Source: Nostoc sp. LEGE 12450
GTDB lineage: Bacteria > Cyanobacteriota > Cyanobacteriia > Cyanobacteriales > Nostocaceae
Assembly (NCBI RefSeq): GCF_015206895.1
Contig: NZ_JADEXU010000008.1
Span: 33,363 to 97,362 of the forward strand
Length of the DNA stretch: 64,000 nt
Direction of reading: 5' to 3'
This document shows, in pieces, positions 16,774 through 26,236 of the stretch (within the stretch, counting starts at the first letter, position 1; every line of letters begins with the position of its first letter). The notes beneath the pieces were generated by a model. It ran no database searches. It had not been told where the DNA came from and saw only the letters and a program-made list of their open reading frames with translations. A program made the position numbers and the translations under genes.

Positions 16774-18051
16774 TTAATGCTTTTCCACAATTTGCCAAAT
16801 AGCATCTTCTAAATAAGAACATTCATCAGCTTGCCATGGGTAATCTACACGCTCAAAATTGTGCATACTGACTTCAAACTGACAAATCTCCCTGAGATTT
16901 TCTAGTAGGGTTTCGCTGCGCCGCTCAGAAAACCATGTTGTTAAGGTATATGAACCCATATAAAGTCGCAATTTGGGTATTTCACATCGGAAAATATGAG
17001 TTCCTTGCTTATGGCGAAAAGGCGCATCAGAGAAAAACCAAAAAATACTAATCGCCTGTTGCAGGGCACTGACTATTTGAAAGGAAAAGGACAAACTTTC
17101 ATGTGGTTTCTCTATGTGTAAGGCAAACTCAAACGTAATTGGTTTTCCCCAACAGTGAATTCCTTCTTCCTCTGAAGTGTGTACCCTTACCCAAGCTACA
17201 TGATTGCCAGTTTTGTTGACAGGAGCTTGGTAATAAGCTGGTAATGCATACTCATCTTTCTGTCCAGCCAGATATAGTTGTACTGCTTTGGCAGTATGGC
17301 CATCAAACTGAATGTTACCTTTAGAAAGCAGTATGCAACGTTTGGTGAGTTGGGCGATCGCTTGCATACTATGACTGACGAATAAAACTGTTCGTCCTTC
17401 TTTCGTCGCAACATCACCCATTTTCCCTAAGCACTTTTTCTGAAATGCCGAATCACCTACAGCCAAAACTTCATCGACAATTAAAATTTCTGGCTCTAAA
17501 TGGGCTGCAACAGAAAAAGCAAGGCGCACATACATTCCTGAAGAATAGCGTTTTACTGGGGTATCTAAAAACTTCTCAACCTCAGCAAAAGCAACTATTT
17601 CATCAAATTTTTTCTTGATTTCGACTCGACTCATCCCCAGAACAGAACCATTGAGATAAATATTCTCTCGTCCCGTAAGTTCTGGGTGAAATCCTGTTCC
17701 TACTTCTAATAAGCTTGCTACCCGCCCTTTAATGGCAATACGTCCGGTTGTCGGTTCGGTAATCCGGCTCAGAACTTTTAGGAGGGTGGATTTACCGGCA
17801 CCATTACGTCCAATAACGCCAATGGCTTCACCTTGTTGAATCTCAAAGGAAACATCTTTTAATGCCCAAAATTCTTCCCGCGTTGGGTTGGGCATTTTTT
17901 TGCCCCCAGGTTTGATAAATGCCTTGGCAAAAGATGTAGCACCATCAGCAATTACATCCCGCAGTGCTTTATAGCGACTTCCTTGCTCTTGCTGGTGAGC
18001 GATAATATATTTTTTGCTTAAATTCTCTACACTGATCATATTCTCAGACAT
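16774..18051 (-). CDS. ABC transporter ATP-binding protein, polysaccharide export (Wzt-like)
   Basis: A 425-residue ATPase for export of a finished lipid-linked polysaccharide. It has a family-typical N-terminal extension, Walker A GRNGAGKST (81-89), the TGRENIYLNG loop of Wzt/TagH ATPases, signature YSSGMYVRLAFSVA, and Walker B EILIVDEVLAVGD. Residues from about 265 on form an extra beta-rich domain (KPITFEFALHIEKPHESLSF, IFRCEIPKLRLYMGSYTL) matching the Wzt C-terminal domain, which in known cases recognises the modified end of the glycan. ATG 18051 is preferred, with AAGGA eight bases before it; GTG 18057 is an alternative. Its permease partner is the next gene upstream. Confidence 0.93.
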   Translation of the reverse strand: MSENMISVENLSKKYIIAHQQEQGSRYKALRDVIADGATSFAKAFIKPGGKKMPNPTREEFWALKDVSFEIQQGEAIGVIGRNGAGKSTLLKVLSRITEPTTGRIAIKGRVASLLEVGTGFHPELTGRENIYLNGSVLGMSRVEIKKKFDEIVAFAEVEKFLDTPVKRYSSGMYVRLAFSVAAHLEPEILIVDEVLAVGDSAFQKKCLGKMGDVATKEGRTVLFVSHSMQAIAQLTKRCILLSKGNIQFDGHTAKAVQLYLAGQKDEYALPAYYQAPVNKTGNHVAWVRVHTSEEEGIHCWGKPITFEFALHIEKPHESLSFSFQIVSALQQAISIFWFFSDAPFRHKQGTHIFRCEIPKLRLYMGSYTLTTWFSERRSETLLENLREICQFEVSMHNFERVDYPWQADECSYLEDAIWQIVEKH

Positions 18052-18066
18052 CTGCACAGTTCCTTG

Positions 18067-18912
18067 CTAAATTACGTCAGCAAATGTCCGTTCCATTTTG
18101 CGGAAGTACCAAATCCCACTTACCACTAACAGGGCAACTAGTCCTAGAGATAGTGTAAATCCAGTCCAGTAAAGTTTGGACTCTCCCCCTAAAATTGCCC
18201 AGCGAAAGCCATCAATCACGCCCACCATTGGGTTCAAATAGTAGAGCAAACGCCATTGCTCTGGTATAATACTGCTACTAAAACCGACGGGCGATATATA
18301 TAGACCAAACTGCACAATAAACGGCACAATATACCGGAAGTCTCGATATTCGACATTCAATGCTGCTAACCACAGCCCTACTCCTAGTGAAGCAGCAAAG
18401 GCAATACCAATAAATAACGGTAATGATAATATCCGCCAAGTGGGAAAAAAATTATACCAGGCCATTAGCCCTAAGAGAATCATTGCAGAAACGAGAAAGT
18501 CCACAAAGCTGACAATAACTGAACTAGCAGGCACAATTAAGCGCGGAAAGTAGACCTTAGAAATCAAATTGGCATTACTAATTAGGCTGTTGCTACACTC
18601 ACTTAGAGCATTGGAAAAAAATTGCCAGGGTAACAAGGCAGCAAATACCAGTATTGGATACGGTGCTGACCCCTCTGAAGGTAATTTGGCCAAACTTCCG
18701 AAGATGACGCTGAACACGATCATCGTCAAAAATGGTCGAATAAGTGCCCAGAGCATACCAATCACTGTTTGTTTGTAGCGTACTAAAATATCACGCCAAG
18801 CAAGAAAATAGAATAATTCTCTATAGCGCCATATATCTTTCCAATACTGCTGCTCTGCACGTCCAGCTTCAATCACTAACTCCTGTTGGGAGACAATTTT
18901 TGGACTACTCAT
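18067..18912 (-). CDS. ABC transporter permease, polysaccharide export (Wzm-like, ABC-2)
   Basis: A 281-residue inner-membrane permease with six predicted membrane helices. YRELFYFLAWRDILVRYKQT, GMLWALIRPFLTMIVFSVIF, LLPWQFFSNALSECSNSLI and RLIVPASSVIVSFVDFLVSA are standard for the ABC2_membrane polysaccharide/polyol-phosphate exporters. It pairs with the Wzt-like ATPase that starts 15 bases downstream. Together they would move a lipid-linked glycan across the plasma membrane. The outer-membrane exporter expected for this pathway is not in the window. Confidence 0.93.
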   Translation of the reverse strand: MSSPKIVSQQELVIEAGRAEQQYWKDIWRYRELFYFLAWRDILVRYKQTVIGMLWALIRPFLTMIVFSVIFGSLAKLPSEGSAPYPILVFAALLPWQFFSNALSECSNSLISNANLISKVYFPRLIVPASSVIVSFVDFLVSAMILLGLMAWYNFFPTWRILSLPLFIGIAFAASLGVGLWLAALNVEYRDFRYIVPFIVQFGLYISPVGFSSSIIPEQWRLLYYLNPMVGVIDGFRWAILGGESKLYWTGFTLSLGLVALLVVSGIWYFRKMERTFADVI

Positions 18913-18969
18913 AGTTCTTGATTGAAGATTAATATCTTTATATCTTTAACGAAATGACACTAATAATTG

Positions 18970-19419
18970 TTAATTCAGAAACTGGAAATCTGTAAGACCT
19001 TGATAATTAACTTGCCTGGCGCTTTTACGAGTGAATTCACCAACGGAAGGGTTCCCTAGAGAATCAATCACTCCTGTGACTTGCCGCCATAGTTCTTGTG
19101 GTGCTAACGAAATTTGATAATTGCTATCATCACACTTACGAATGTGATACCAAGTTGTTTGCTGACATCCTTCACACCAAAAAGCTTCTAACCATTCCCC
19201 TTCTATAGGAACTGTGGTTTGGTTCGCTACTAACATCAAGGCATTCCGCCGGCTCATACCTCGTTGCTGTAATTGACCTGCTTGGTCAGCAAACATTTGA
19301 TATTTTTGACTGACGCTATCGATATAGCAGTTATGAATCGGGCAGTAAATAGCTCTTCGCTTGGAACGTTTCCGATTTCGGTCACACCTCTTCTGCAATT
19401 TCACCTCTTGTATAGACAA
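18970..19419 (-). CDS. Small Cys/His-rich protein, function unknown
   Basis: A 149-residue protein with two metal-site-like clusters: YCPIHNCYI (Cys26, His29, Cys31) and FWCEGCQQTTWYHIRKC (Cys82, Cys85, His92, Cys96). The N-terminus is very basic (KRCDRNRKRSKRR). This suggests a zinc-ribbon-like nucleic-acid- or protein-binding domain. I do not recognise the family. The frame opens at TTG 19419; a GTG five codons later is an alternative, and neither has a strong ribosome-binding site, so the start is uncertain. It sits 57 bases upstream of the ABC permease on the same strand and may head that operon. Confidence 0.65.
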   Translation of the reverse strand: MSIQEVKLQKRCDRNRKRSKRRAIYCPIHNCYIDSVSQKYQMFADQAGQLQQRGMSRRNALMLVANQTTVPIEGEWLEAFWCEGCQQTTWYHIRKCDDSNYQISLAPQELWRQVTGVIDSLGNPSVGEFTRKSARQVNYQGLTDFQFLN

Positions 19420-19730
19420 TAACTATGAGCAAGGAAGGCTAGGTTGGAGGGACTGAGATCAATAAGACCATCAAAGCCCTACTCCTAAAAAATACTGTGA
19501 AAAAATTCAATTACAAATGATAATTTTGCTGTTTTTTTTACCTTGCTGTTTAATTAATTTACTCCCTTGTAATTGAATAAAAATGATTATGCAAAGAATT
19601 ATTCTACTAAATCAAAAGCTTTTAATGCTTTATTATTAATCTAATAGTTTTATACCATGCAACTAAACATTTGTGGATCAAAATTTTTAAGGTTTATCAA
19701 AATCATAAAAATTTAATAAACCTAATATGA
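19420..19730. other. AT-rich spacer with a 12-base inverted repeat
   Basis: No gene is seen. ATTCAATTACAA (19506-19517) is repeated as an exact inverted copy TTGTAATTGAAT (19567-19578), 49 bases apart. The spacer probably holds the promoter of the ABC-exporter operon and ends with the terminator-like hairpin listed separately. Confidence 0.5.
19690..19723 (-). terminator. Possible terminator of the GT4 gene
   Basis: On the minus strand, just after the stop of the GT4 gene, AGGTTTAT (complement of 19716-19723) pairs with ATAAACCT (complement of 19690-19697) around an AT-rich loop, and the transcript continues with TTAAAAATTTT. An eight-base stem with weak U-richness is suggestive but AT-rich. 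Confidence 0.4.
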
Positions 19731-21077
19731 TTACTTTACATCGCTTCGAGACATGGTGATTATTTCATCAAATACCGCCTGCTGTAAAACATGCAAGTAT
19801 TGTTTAGAGATAACTTTAGGAGTGAAGTGCGATCGCAAATACTGACGACCTGCTTTGCCCATCTGCTCTCCTATTTGGGGATCTCGATTCAGAAAGCGAA
19901 TAAATTGCGCTAGACCTTGACCATCTCCATTGTCAAATGTGCTACCACAACTAGCATCAGCTACGAGCTGTCTCAGATATGAAGTCTGGGAGCAAATTAC
20001 TGCTATTGGTCGGCCAGAAGCTAAAGCTGAGTAAAGTTTGCTGGGAACAACTAAACCCTCTGTAGTTGCATCTACACTAACTATTGATAGATCGCAAGCC
20101 GTTAGGGAATAAGGTAACACCTGCTTATCTTGATAAGGTAGAAATGTAAAATTGGTCAGCCCTAACCGATCCACTTCCATCATTAATTCTTCGCGTTTGG
20201 CACCACCACCAATACAGACAAACTGAATTGGCTCATCTTGCAATTGCTTTGCAGCTTCCAACATGGTGTCAATATCATGGCAGCGACCCATATTGCCAGA
20301 ATAGAGGACGGTAAATTTGTTAACTAGGTTATACTTCCAGGCAAACCAGTTTTCTTTCTTAGCAATCGGCACGATCGCTTCTGGGTTAGCCCAACTGTGA
20401 ATTACAGAAATTTTATCAGCTACTTGGGGACAATGTGCCACGACCTGTTGTTTCATTGCTGGGCTAAGTACTATAATCCCCTTGGCTTTTAACCAAACTT
20501 GTTTGTTGATTGCACGCCACAATTTCACCAGCCAGTTACTCTTTGAAATTACACCTAGTGCGATCGCAATATCAGGATATAAGTCATACAACACGCATAC
20601 ATAGGGAAGCTTGAATAATATATAAGCTAGATATCCGATCACTGGCAAAAATGGGGGCGCTGTAGTTAGCAACAATACATTGTTGCGACGCGAACCTCTC
20701 AGCAAATAGAGCGTTGCCCGCAAGGTGTATAGCACACCATTAATGGCTTTGCCACGAATTCTTCCCGGCCAGAGTTGAGCAGTGCGCGATCGCTGAATTC
20801 GGATTTGGTCAGCCCATTCAACTGCTGGGGCCGTATCAGAACGAAATGCATATCCTGGCTGACTTGTAAAAATTTCAATATCCACTCCTTGCTGCCCTAA
20901 CTGTTTCACTAATTCTTCAAGCAACTGTCCTGTAGCGGCATAATCTGGAGGGAAAAATTGGGTAACTACAGATAATTTAATTGATTGTTGAGCTTTTACA
21001 GAAGGCTTGTTTTTCGCATCTAAAGGAGTAGAAATGGATTTCAAAAAATTTTGATTAATCCATTGATTAAGTCTCAT
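19731..21077 (-). CDS. Glycosyltransferase family 4 (WbuB/WcaI-like)
   Basis: A 448-residue GT-B retaining glycosyltransferase. The N-terminal acceptor domain begins LSVVTQFFPPDYAATGQLLE (about 34-53), and VCVLYDLYPDIA with a hydrophobic stretch before it (LPVIGYLAYILFKL) suggests membrane association, as in the WbuB group. The C-terminal donor domain shows VLYSGNMGRCHDIDTMLEAA and EGLVVPSKLYSALASGRPI. It is the first gene of the minus-strand cluster, separated by 311 bases and a possible terminator from the next gene, so it may be transcribed on its own. The donor sugar cannot be deduced. Confidence 0.9.
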   Translation of the reverse strand: MRLNQWINQNFLKSISTPLDAKNKPSVKAQQSIKLSVVTQFFPPDYAATGQLLEELVKQLGQQGVDIEIFTSQPGYAFRSDTAPAVEWADQIRIQRSRTAQLWPGRIRGKAINGVLYTLRATLYLLRGSRRNNVLLLTTAPPFLPVIGYLAYILFKLPYVCVLYDLYPDIAIALGVISKSNWLVKLWRAINKQVWLKAKGIIVLSPAMKQQVVAHCPQVADKISVIHSWANPEAIVPIAKKENWFAWKYNLVNKFTVLYSGNMGRCHDIDTMLEAAKQLQDEPIQFVCIGGGAKREELMMEVDRLGLTNFTFLPYQDKQVLPYSLTACDLSIVSVDATTEGLVVPSKLYSALASGRPIAVICSQTSYLRQLVADASCGSTFDNGDGQGLAQFIRFLNRDPQIGEQMGKAGRQYLRSHFTPKVISKQYLHVLQQAVFDEIITMSRSDVK

Positions 21078-22574
21078 AGTCTATGGCCTCGTCTGAAATA
21101 GAAAAAACTGTTATGCAAAACCTGTATAAACTAGAAATAATCTAGCAAAAACATCCAGACTATGATTGTAAAAATTTACAAATCTGGCTTAATATTCACT
21201 AAAGAAGCTTGACTTAACAAACTACAATTTTCGTAAAATTAAGTAATTGATATAAAGTACTATCAATACTAATTTTATTTCGGCATGTTAGCCACAGCTT
21301 GGCAAACCCTAACTAAACTGAAAACCTTGTATTTTGTTTAGTCCACGCTCCCAAGTAGAGTCTAGTTCGTCACCCCACAATAGCTTAAAAGACCTCTGAA
21401 CCTCGCACATTTAGGCATGATCTTATAATCCTATTAAGGCTAACTAACAGAACACTCTTTCTAGTTTATATACACACTTCTCTAACAGATACGAGAACAC
21501 AAAAATGATGAAAATACTTCTAGCCGAGAACAAATTATTTTAGAGAGAAGATAGTATTTTTATGTATAAAGCAAGTCCTTGACAGTTTGAACTAGTACTT
21601 ACTTAAACTTCTAAAAAGAGATTTAATGGGTGGTGGCAGTCTATATTGTGTCAATAAGATTGAGTCAACTGAGATATCTGGAGTTATGATTCCTATTCAT
21701 AATTTGATTCTAGGATGTTTTGTTTTGAGCAGTCTTTAGTATTTATTTGAGTTTCTCCAGTTACATACAACTTTATAAATTGCCCTTTTGAGCTTTATTA
21801 TTTTTGATATGCAACACTTCGAATTTCACAATACCATGTTTCCATATCGAATCATTTACTTCATTAAAAATTCATATTTTTAAAGTATATCTAATCTAAA
21901 ACTTTATAAAATAATCGTTTTATCGGCTATCGGGACTCCTGTTTGATTTTTGAACAAGATTTAGATATTATACACAGAAAATAATGGTATAAAAAACACC
22001 CAACTAGAGTTTTATTAAAATACACTTAATATATATTCAATGAACTGCAAAGTATGCAAAGAAAGAGATCAGTCGAGGAATTAATTATTCAGTGCATTTA
22101 CATATAATTTGTAGAAGTCAGCATTTACAAGTTACCACAGCCGAGGTGGAGGGATGGCGATAACTCCACTTGATGCCAAGCATCGATAATTTATATCCGT
22201 TAATTATTAACTTAAGCACTTGGGTATTACCTGTGTTCCCACTGAATCCAAAAATAAATCGTTTTTATGAGAGAATGATTGGATATTATTACCAAAATTC
22301 ACCTTTATCCAGTAAAAAGTTTAAAGTCTTGTACTCTCTTATACTTTAACAAAGTGAATCGTTTGTATTATTTCATACTATTTAACGATCCTAACTAGCA
22401 GCTTGCGTTATTTATGTAGTGGATTAAAGAATAAAGACTTGTGATTTCATAATAAGTTTATTAAGTAAATATCAAATCTAGTATAGATTGTTGGTTGTAT
22501 CAAATTTACCTCACAGAAGCTTATAAAACTCTTTCTAGTAATCCTGTCTAAATTTATTACCAAATATTAAGCAC
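21078..22574. promoter_or_regulatory. 1.5 kb divergent non-coding region between the two polysaccharide clusters
   Basis: No coding frame of any quality is present. The region is AT-rich and lies between two divergently transcribed genes, so it must hold both promoters. A short hairpin GTGGAG (22146-22151) / CTCCAC (22164-22169) surrounds a 12-base loop. I cannot assign specific promoter boxes. Its length is much greater than a simple divergent promoter needs. Confidence 0.5.
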
Positions 22575-24752
22575 ATGATGGAGAATTATCCTTCCCAACC
22601 TTCCAGTTCTGATAGCAGTAATAATTCTGTACCTCCATCTCTTCAGAATCAGCAAAATCAAATTGTTCCGTGGATTGAAGAGGAAGAAGAATCCAGTGTA
22701 CAAAAACTTCTGAGTGCTTTACGGCGAAGAGCGTTAGTTATGACAGGTGTAACTATTACTGTTATGACAATTGCAGTTATTAGCTTAGTGCTAAAGCAGA
22801 AGCCCCCAGAATATGAAGGCAATTTTCAACTATTAGTGGAACCTGTAAATGATGACTCTAAAGCTGTGGATGTTGTCAAAGACTCTAACCCACAGATATC
22901 TAGTCTAGATTATGAAAGCCAAATTCAGGTTCTTAAGAGTCCTGAAGTAATGAGAGACACTCTTAAACAGCTACAAGCTTCTTATCCAGAATTAAACTAT
23001 TATTCTCTTCTCGATTCTCTAAAAATTACTCGATTAGGTGAAACCAAGATTATATTAGTTAGCTATCGCAGTAACAATCAAGATCAAACTCAAGCCGTAC
23101 TACAGAGGCTCGCTAAAGATTACTTAGACTACAGCAAAATCAGGAGGCAAACCAAATTACGTCAAGGGCTTCAGTTTGTTGAATACCAATTACCTTTAAC
23201 ACAGAATCGAGTAGATCAACTCCAAAAAGAGTTGCAATTTTTTAGACAAAATTACAATTTTGACAATCCAGAATCCCAAGCAGAGCAAATCTCATCACAA
23301 ATCATTGAATTATCTCAAAAAAGACAAGAAATTGATCTACAGTTAGCTCAAGCTCGTGCTAATTTAACGAGTTTAAAAGAAAAAAATGGCGCAACAGCAA
23401 TGCTGAATAATGCTCCTTTATATCAGCAGTTAATTACTCAAATACGTCAATTTGATATTCAGATTGCAACTGAATCAACTCGTTTAGAGGACAAAAACCC
23501 AACCATTCAAACATTGAAAGAGAAACGAGCTAGTCTTTTACCTTTGCTACGTAAACAGGCACAGCAATTATTGGGTGTAAAATTTGCAGAAGTAGAGATG
23601 CAACTTCAGCAATTAGAAGTGCAAAGTCAAGAACTTACCAAAATAGAACAGAAACTTGCACAGCGACGCAACCAACTGCCAATTCTAACAAGACAGTACA
23701 CTGAATTACAGCGTAAATTGCAATTTGCAAATGAGAGTTTGAATCGGTTTTTATCAACCCGCGAGAATCTCCAAATTCAAATATCCCAAACAGAGCTGGG
23801 CTGGCAATTACTTCAAGTACCAACTACACCGGACATTCCCATTTCTTCTTCTGATACTCTACGCAGTTTTCTATTGGCATTAGTTGCAGGTATCATCTCA
23901 GGAGTTGGTATTGTCTTATTAATGGAAAAGCTAGATAATGCCTACCAGACTGTCGATGATCTGAAAAGAAAAGTCAAGCAGCCATTGTTAGGAAATATTC
24001 CTTTTGAACAACAAATTCAAACTAAGCAAAACCACACTTTTAAGCAAGTTTTTTCTTTATTAAGGATACCAAATTTTCTTTCTAAGGAAACTGCTAAAGT
24101 GAGTGTTTTACCAGAGGAAGAACAGGTTGAGTATTCTTCCAACTTTTCCGAAGCTTTAAGGGTAGTTTATACAAACATTAAACTACTCAGTTCCGATAGC
24201 CCGTTGCGTTCAATAGTTATTAGTTCAGCTATGCCTGGTGATGGCAAGTCTACTATAGCCCTTCATCTAGCTCAGATAGCTACAGCAATGGGGCAACGAG
24301 TCTTACTCGTAGACGCTGATCTTCGTAAACCCACAATTCACAATCTATCACATTTAAATAATCTCTGGGGATTAAGCAATTTAATTTCTACAAACTTACC
24401 AGTGGGAGAAGTAATTCGACAACTACCTTCTATGAGCCAATTATCTGTAATCACTGCTGGGCCAGTACCATCCGATCCCGCAAAGTTGCTCTCATCTTCA
24501 AAGATGAAGCAATTAATGATAGATTTCCAGAAGACTTTTGACTTAGTGATTTACGACGCACCTCCTCTCGTAGGATTAGCTGATGCTAGCCTGATAGCAC
24601 CTCACACTGATGGACTATTGATAGTAGTTCGAATTCACAAAACAAATTCTTCAATTCTAAAAATAGCTTTAGATAACCTGAAAATTTATCGGTTGAATAT
24701 ATTAGGCATAGTTTGTAATGGTCAGAAAACTAATTTTAATGGTTTGTATTAA
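22575..24752 (+). CDS. Wzz/Wzc-like polysaccharide co-polymerase with BY-kinase domain
   Basis: A 725-residue inner-membrane protein that regulates chain length in Wzx/Wzy systems. A 50-residue acidic N-terminus precedes membrane helix 1 (about 54-74), a periplasmic Wzz/GNVR region rich in coiled coil (about 190-400), and helix 2 (about 430-450). The cytoplasmic ATPase has Walker A SAMPGDGKST (about 550-560), Walker A' VLLVDADLRKP and Walker B LVIYDAPPLVGLADAS. The expected C-terminal tyrosine cluster is missing: the tail ends NFNGLY with only one Tyr. A second ATG lies one codon downstream and no strong ribosome-binding site is visible. Confidence 0.9.
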   Translation: MMENYPSQPSSSDSSNNSVPPSLQNQQNQIVPWIEEEEESSVQKLLSALRRRALVMTGVTITVMTIAVISLVLKQKPPEYEGNFQLLVEPVNDDSKAVDVVKDSNPQISSLDYESQIQVLKSPEVMRDTLKQLQASYPELNYYSLLDSLKITRLGETKIILVSYRSNNQDQTQAVLQRLAKDYLDYSKIRRQTKLRQGLQFVEYQLPLTQNRVDQLQKELQFFRQNYNFDNPESQAEQISSQIIELSQKRQEIDLQLAQARANLTSLKEKNGATAMLNNAPLYQQLITQIRQFDIQIATESTRLEDKNPTIQTLKEKRASLLPLLRKQAQQLLGVKFAEVEMQLQQLEVQSQELTKIEQKLAQRRNQLPILTRQYTELQRKLQFANESLNRFLSTRENLQIQISQTELGWQLLQVPTTPDIPISSSDTLRSFLLALVAGIISGVGIVLLMEKLDNAYQTVDDLKRKVKQPLLGNIPFEQQIQTKQNHTFKQVFSLLRIPNFLSKETAKVSVLPEEEQVEYSSNFSEALRVVYTNIKLLSSDSPLRSIVISSAMPGDGKSTIALHLAQIATAMGQRVLLVDADLRKPTIHNLSHLNNLWGLSNLISTNLPVGEVIRQLPSMSQLSVITAGPVPSDPAKLLSSSKMKQLMIDFQKTFDLVIYDAPPLVGLADASLIAPHTDGLLIVVRIHKTNSSILKIALDNLKIYRLNILGIVCNGQKTNFNGLY

Positions 24753-24933
24753 GAGGGAATATACTTTATACTCTCCACATTACATTTATAGAAGCCTATG
24801 ACCTTATAATTATTGACTCTGGTTCATAGGTTCAATTTTCGGCGTGGTGAGGTGAAAAATAATTAATTAACAATCCAATCTTGAAAGGATACTATTGCGA
24901 TCAGCAAAGAAGATAAGGGCAACAAGCGATTCA

Positions 24934-25023
24934 GGCGTTGCTGAATCATGGGATGATTTAGCCAAATTTGGAAGAGTTATCAATGCTTTCACCCACCAAT
25001 TCATCCCGTATTTATGCAACGCC
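24934..25023. repeat. MITE-like element, 90 bp with 23-bp terminal inverted repeats
   Basis: The left end GGCGTTGCTGAATCATGGGA (continuing TGA, 24934-24956) is matched in inverted orientation by the right end (25001-25023, ending TTTATGCAACGCC) at 18 of 23 positions, with exact outer 8 and inner 7 bases. No frame is inside. GGCGTTGC...-type ends resemble transposase-recognised termini in cyanobacterial insertion sequences. No clear target duplication was seen. Confidence 0.55.
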
Positions 25024-25740
25024 CAATTTTAGATTCTGCTTTCCTAATCTGTTCATAATGCTTTCATCACATGAAAATAGTTTTATATTGATTTTCCAGA
25101 CTCAGAATGCTCTAATGTGTCCAATCTTTGTTTTGACGCTCCTGGGAAATCTCACGATATTCACTAGCTAACTGCTTTAATGTAATTGCTATGTGGATGC
25201 CTAAGTCAGGAGGGTAAATTCCTTTTTAGAAATCACTTTATATACGTTCGCTCTCGCCTAAACCCCCAGTTACAAAAAAACTTGTGCCAAATTGGCATGA
25301 CACATACAACTGAAATTTGGTATAGATTTTAGTAGTTCAATATAGTAATAGCAATAGTTACATTTCGTTAAGTACAACGTAATTATTACTAACTTTAAGT
25401 GTTAGGTTACACAAATTTGAACACCGCTCAATTACCAATCTGATGTTGTTAGGGGTAAATTTTAGATATGATATTCACTCTTTGTATAAAGATAGCAACG
25501 CCACTAATTTACAAAACAATCAATCAATCACAAGTAAGCTGTAGTCTTATATACAATAAGATGTTAGTTTATATATCCGGTTTTTCAAGACATAACTTGT
25601 CTAAATTTATCAAGGCAAATTATAACAATTAAACAATTGCTGAAGATAACTCAAGCATAAATACAAACTAGTGCAAAGATAGTAGTTGCACCATCCAACC
25701 AAATTCCGTACTTAGAAGATGTTTGAAAAGTTTGCGGTTT

Positions 25741-25824
25741 AGTAGACTTCTTGCAGAATAATTTTATGCTAAGGTAGAGAGTTTTGACATAAATTTGCCA
25801 AAACTTTTTTGCAAGAGGTCTACT
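25741..25824. repeat. MITE-like element, 84 bp with 18-bp terminal inverted repeats
   Basis: AGTAGACTTCTTGCAGAA (25741-25758) is matched by the complement of 25807-25824, AGTAGACCTCTTGCAAAA, at 16 of 18 positions. The interior is AT-rich and non-coding. This looks like a non-autonomous mobile element or a strong hairpin repeat; no target duplication could be recognised. Confidence 0.5.
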
Positions 25825-25961
25825 CAAAAAAGCTCTTAGGATATAAGCTGTAAACAAGTAGATACAGCACTATTGAGAGCTATGAGTAAAGCATATTCCA
25901 GTAACCTGGGCAAAGACCAGTAGAAATGTGTATGGGTATTTTTTTGATTATTAGCTATGTC

Positions 25962-26102
25962 CATTTCTAGAGAAGCCAACTCTAATATGGATGTAAAAAT
26001 CAGAAATTAGGAAATTAGGAATTGATTTAAAAATTAAATTTTTGTTCATTCATAAATTATCAAATGGACAAAACACTTACCTATGTCAATTCTCTAGAAA
26101 TG
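25962..26102. repeat. 13-bp inverted repeat, 141 bp apart end to end
   Basis: CATTTCTAGAGAA (25962-25974) and its exact inverted copy TTCTCTAGAAATG (26090-26102). Both copies are preceded by CTATGTC in direct orientation (25955-25961 and 26081-26087). The core is itself nearly palindromic, so it could also be a paired protein-binding site upstream of the dehydratase gene. Confidence 0.35.
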
Positions 26103-26236
26103 ATTATTTAACAAGACGTTCCAGGAATACAAACATCATTTTCAAGTTAGTTGGCGGTATTAAATATTATCTGAACGGATAATATTTATGTACAAAAGGG
26201 ATGATTCTGTAGCTTGCTCAGGAGGTCTTTTGAAGT

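Larger units (their letters stand above)
24753..26236. other. 1.5 kb non-coding spacer with repeat elements
   Basis: No convincing gene. The short frames inside have no coding character and overlap the repeats. Three inverted-repeat structures listed separately lie here (24934-25023, 25741-25824, 25962-26102). The AGGAGG-like sequence upstream of ATG 26237 (about 26219-26226) is slightly far from the start but is the best ribosome-binding site for the next gene. Confidence 0.55.

Noticed and set aside
24968..25171. Short plus-strand frame in the spacer after the Wzc-like gene
   Set aside because: Starts inside the 90-bp inverted-repeat element and shows no coding character or ribosome-binding site.
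25651..25857. 68-codon minus-strand frame before the dehydratase gene
   Set aside because: It is made of the 84-bp inverted-repeat element and surrounding AT-rich sequence.
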